DNA from: Nanobdellota archaeon
Lineage (GTDB): Archaea > Nanobdellota > Nanobdellia > Parvarchaeales > Parvarchaeaceae
DNA length: 22,181 nt
Reading direction: 5' to 3'
NCBI GenBank assembly: GCA_021818665.1
Contig: JAKATQ010000013.1
Span: 1-22,181, forward strand
Both the position numbers and the translations under genes were made by a program. The notes under the pieces were generated by a model. The model ran no database searches, had not been told where the DNA came from, and saw nothing but the letters and a program-made list of their open reading frames with translations. How positions within the stretch are numbered: the first letter of the stretch is position 1; the number at the start of each line of letters is the position of its first letter. Below, piece by piece: positions 21,554 through 22,181 of this stretch.

Positions 21554-21561
21554 TTTAAAAA
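21554..21561 (-). promoter_or_regulatory. TATA element of the radA-mrp operon
   Basis: On the minus strand the sequence reads TTTTTAAA, centred about 32 nt before the radA ATG at 21525, giving a leader of about 6 nt. It lies just before the 3' end of the upstream AsnC-like gene (stop at 21569). Confidence 0.6.
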
Positions 21562-21568
21562 CTTTAAT

Positions 21569-21817
21569 TCATTTTACTTTGTCCAGAATTATCGTCGTGT
21601 CAGTTTTGCTCACGCCGTTTATCTTCCTAAGATGAGACACGACGAAGTTCGAAAGAGCGTCCATGTTGGTGTAGCTGAATCTTATGAGAAGGTCCCACTG
21701 GCCGCTTATAAGCATCACTTCTTCTACACCAGGACGGTCCTTTAGCGCTCTAGCCACTTCTAGCGGCGACGCGCCTTCTGTTATCTGTACGAAAACCAAG
21801 GCTCCAAGTTTTTCCAT
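21569..21817 (-). CDS. Stand-alone AsnC/Lrp-type ligand-binding (RAM) domain protein
   Basis: 82 aa, the usual size of single RAM domains without the DNA-binding half. The ferredoxin-like fold is visible: LGALVFVQIT (4-13), a helix with PLEVARALKDRPGV (18-31), VEEVMLISGQWDLLIRFSYT (31-50), a helix (MDALSNFVVSHL) and a last strand TDTTIIL. The G-x-x-D position (GQWDL, 39-43) is the usual amino-acid-binding turn. Such proteins can sense amino acids or assemble with full Lrp regulators; no HTH partner is nearby. GGTTAG just before the ATG and a TATA element about 36 nt upstream suggest a leader of about 10 nt. It points towards radA but ends before the radA promoter. Confidence 0.9.
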   Translation of the reverse strand: MEKLGALVFVQITEGASPLEVARALKDRPGVEEVMLISGQWDLLIRFSYTNMDALSNFVVSHLRKINGVSKTDTTIILDKVK

Positions 21818-21849
21818 GCGCTAACCTACTTTTAATTGCGCATACTTTG

Positions 21850-21857
21850 TATATAAT
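21850..21857 (-). promoter_or_regulatory. TATA element of the AsnC-like gene
   Basis: Minus-strand TTATATAC, centred about 36 nt before the ATG at 21817, so transcription would start about 10 nt upstream of it. Confidence 0.5.
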
Positions 21858-21873
21858 GCTTACCTACGGGCTT

Positions 21874-21954
21874 CTACCCATGATAGACGCCCGCCAAAAT
21901 AGCGCTATCTTCCTTGAAAAGACTAATCAGCGTATCTGCAAAATCCAACGCCAA
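21874..21954 (-). CDS. Possible 26-aa leaderless microprotein or gene remnant
   Basis: In the 186-nt gap right of the AsnC-like gene, a minus-strand frame from TTG 21954 reads MALDFADTLISLFKEDSAIL and ends at 21874. A TATA-like TTTTTAAAT (21973-21981) lies about 23 nt before that TTG. The composition is protein-like, but the size and TTG start make it weak; a decayed gene end is an equal possibility. Confidence 0.2.
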   Translation of the reverse strand: MALDFADTLISLFKEDSAILAGVYHG

Positions 21955-22003
21955 CGGTGATTTATCCAATCCATTTAAAAATCACCATAGAAAGAGTCGC
22001 ATG

Positions 22004-22181
22004 TCATATCTCTACGACGTATCCCTTCACTCCCTTCTCATCAGCTTCAAGATGCCCGTCGGTGTCCAGAGCCATCTTTGCCCTCCCTTTCCTAAGCCCG
22101 AGCTTCCCAAGGTACTCGATGAACCTCTTCGGAGTGTCGTTCGTGCCGCCTTCGCTGAACACTATCCTTTTAGCCCCCTTC
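22004..22181 (-). CDS. C-terminal part of an unrecognised protein, cut by the window edge
   Basis: A minus-strand frame enters at the right edge and stops with TGA at 22004-22006, giving 58 C-terminal residues. They include KRIVFSEGGTNDTPKRFIEY and ALDTDGHLEADEKGVKGYVV. Codon use and purine-rich coding strand match the confident genes here. The reverse strand also has an open frame from ATG 22001 to the edge, but it is Pro/Leu/His-rich and pyrimidine-rich like other shadows, so the minus frame is preferred. The family was not recognised. About 186 nt separate it from the AsnC-like gene. Confidence 0.6.
   Translation of the reverse strand, partial: KGAKRIVFSEGGTNDTPKRFIEYLGKLGLRKGRAKMALDTDGHLEADEKGVKGYVVEI

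Noticed and set aside
22001..22181. Plus-strand open frame at the right edge, with a TATA-like site before it
   Set aside because: Pro/His/Leu-rich product on the pyrimidine-rich strand; the minus-strand frame has normal codon use and composition.
1..22181. CRISPR array or defence island
   Set aside because: No regularly spaced repeats and no Cas, restriction or toxin-antitoxin genes were seen; the only clear mobile element is the SufB intein.

Overview
The window looks like one end of a contig from an archaeon of the DPANN group, probably an acidophilic Micrarchaeota/ARMAN-like lineage; this placement is inference. Archaeal markers are RadA, an archaeal small primase subunit fused to a PriL-type Fe-S domain, archaeal RPA, deoxyhypusine synthase and an Mrp/NBP35 ATPase with an N-terminal DUF59 domain. 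Many genes have a TATA box centred 25-28 nt before the start codon and so should give leaderless mRNAs. Genes inside operons use Shine-Dalgarno (SD) sites instead. The primase fusion, compact gene packing, cytochrome bd oxidase and DoxX/DoxD-like protein point to the DPANN/ARMAN side. No rRNA, tRNA, CRISPR array or insertion sequence was seen.

Layout. 1-800: a 21-base C run, probably artefact, then an AT-richer stretch with two broken, mutually similar pilin/adhesin-like fragments and a 47-aa one-helix membrane protein coupled to the next gene. 800-2294: a nucleoside hydrolase and a nucleoside 2-deoxyribosyltransferase-like protein, a small salvage block. 2338-4715: a DoxX/DoxD-like membrane protein and two tandem paralogues with a conserved Cys-His-Asp triad (transglutaminase/papain-like fold). 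4781-9332: an HTH regulator with Cys residues, then sufC, sufB (with a 360-aa homing intein) and sufD, the Fe-S cluster assembly scaffold. 9341-11937: a DEDDh-type exonuclease and a HAD phosphatase that diverge from one shared TATA element, then the primase on the minus strand. 12041-15466: deoxyhypusine synthase with a small OB-fold protein, facing RPA and a phosphohexomutase. 15568-19040: a DUF5752-like protein, then a 7-TM protein coupled to cydA and cydB. 19457-21817: mrp, radA and a stand-alone AsnC/Lrp ligand-binding domain, all minus strand. 22004-22181: the C-terminal 58 aa of an unrecognised minus-strand gene.

Two themes link the genes. First, Fe-S supply and use: SufCBD, the Mrp carrier and an Fe-S primase lie within 16 kb. 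Second, DNA maintenance: primase, RPA, small OB-fold protein, exonuclease and RadA. Several start codons are set here from TATA spacing or SD position rather than from the longest ORF: the second triad protein, sufC, the exonuclease, deoxyhypusine synthase, the small OB protein, the DUF5752-like protein and cydA.
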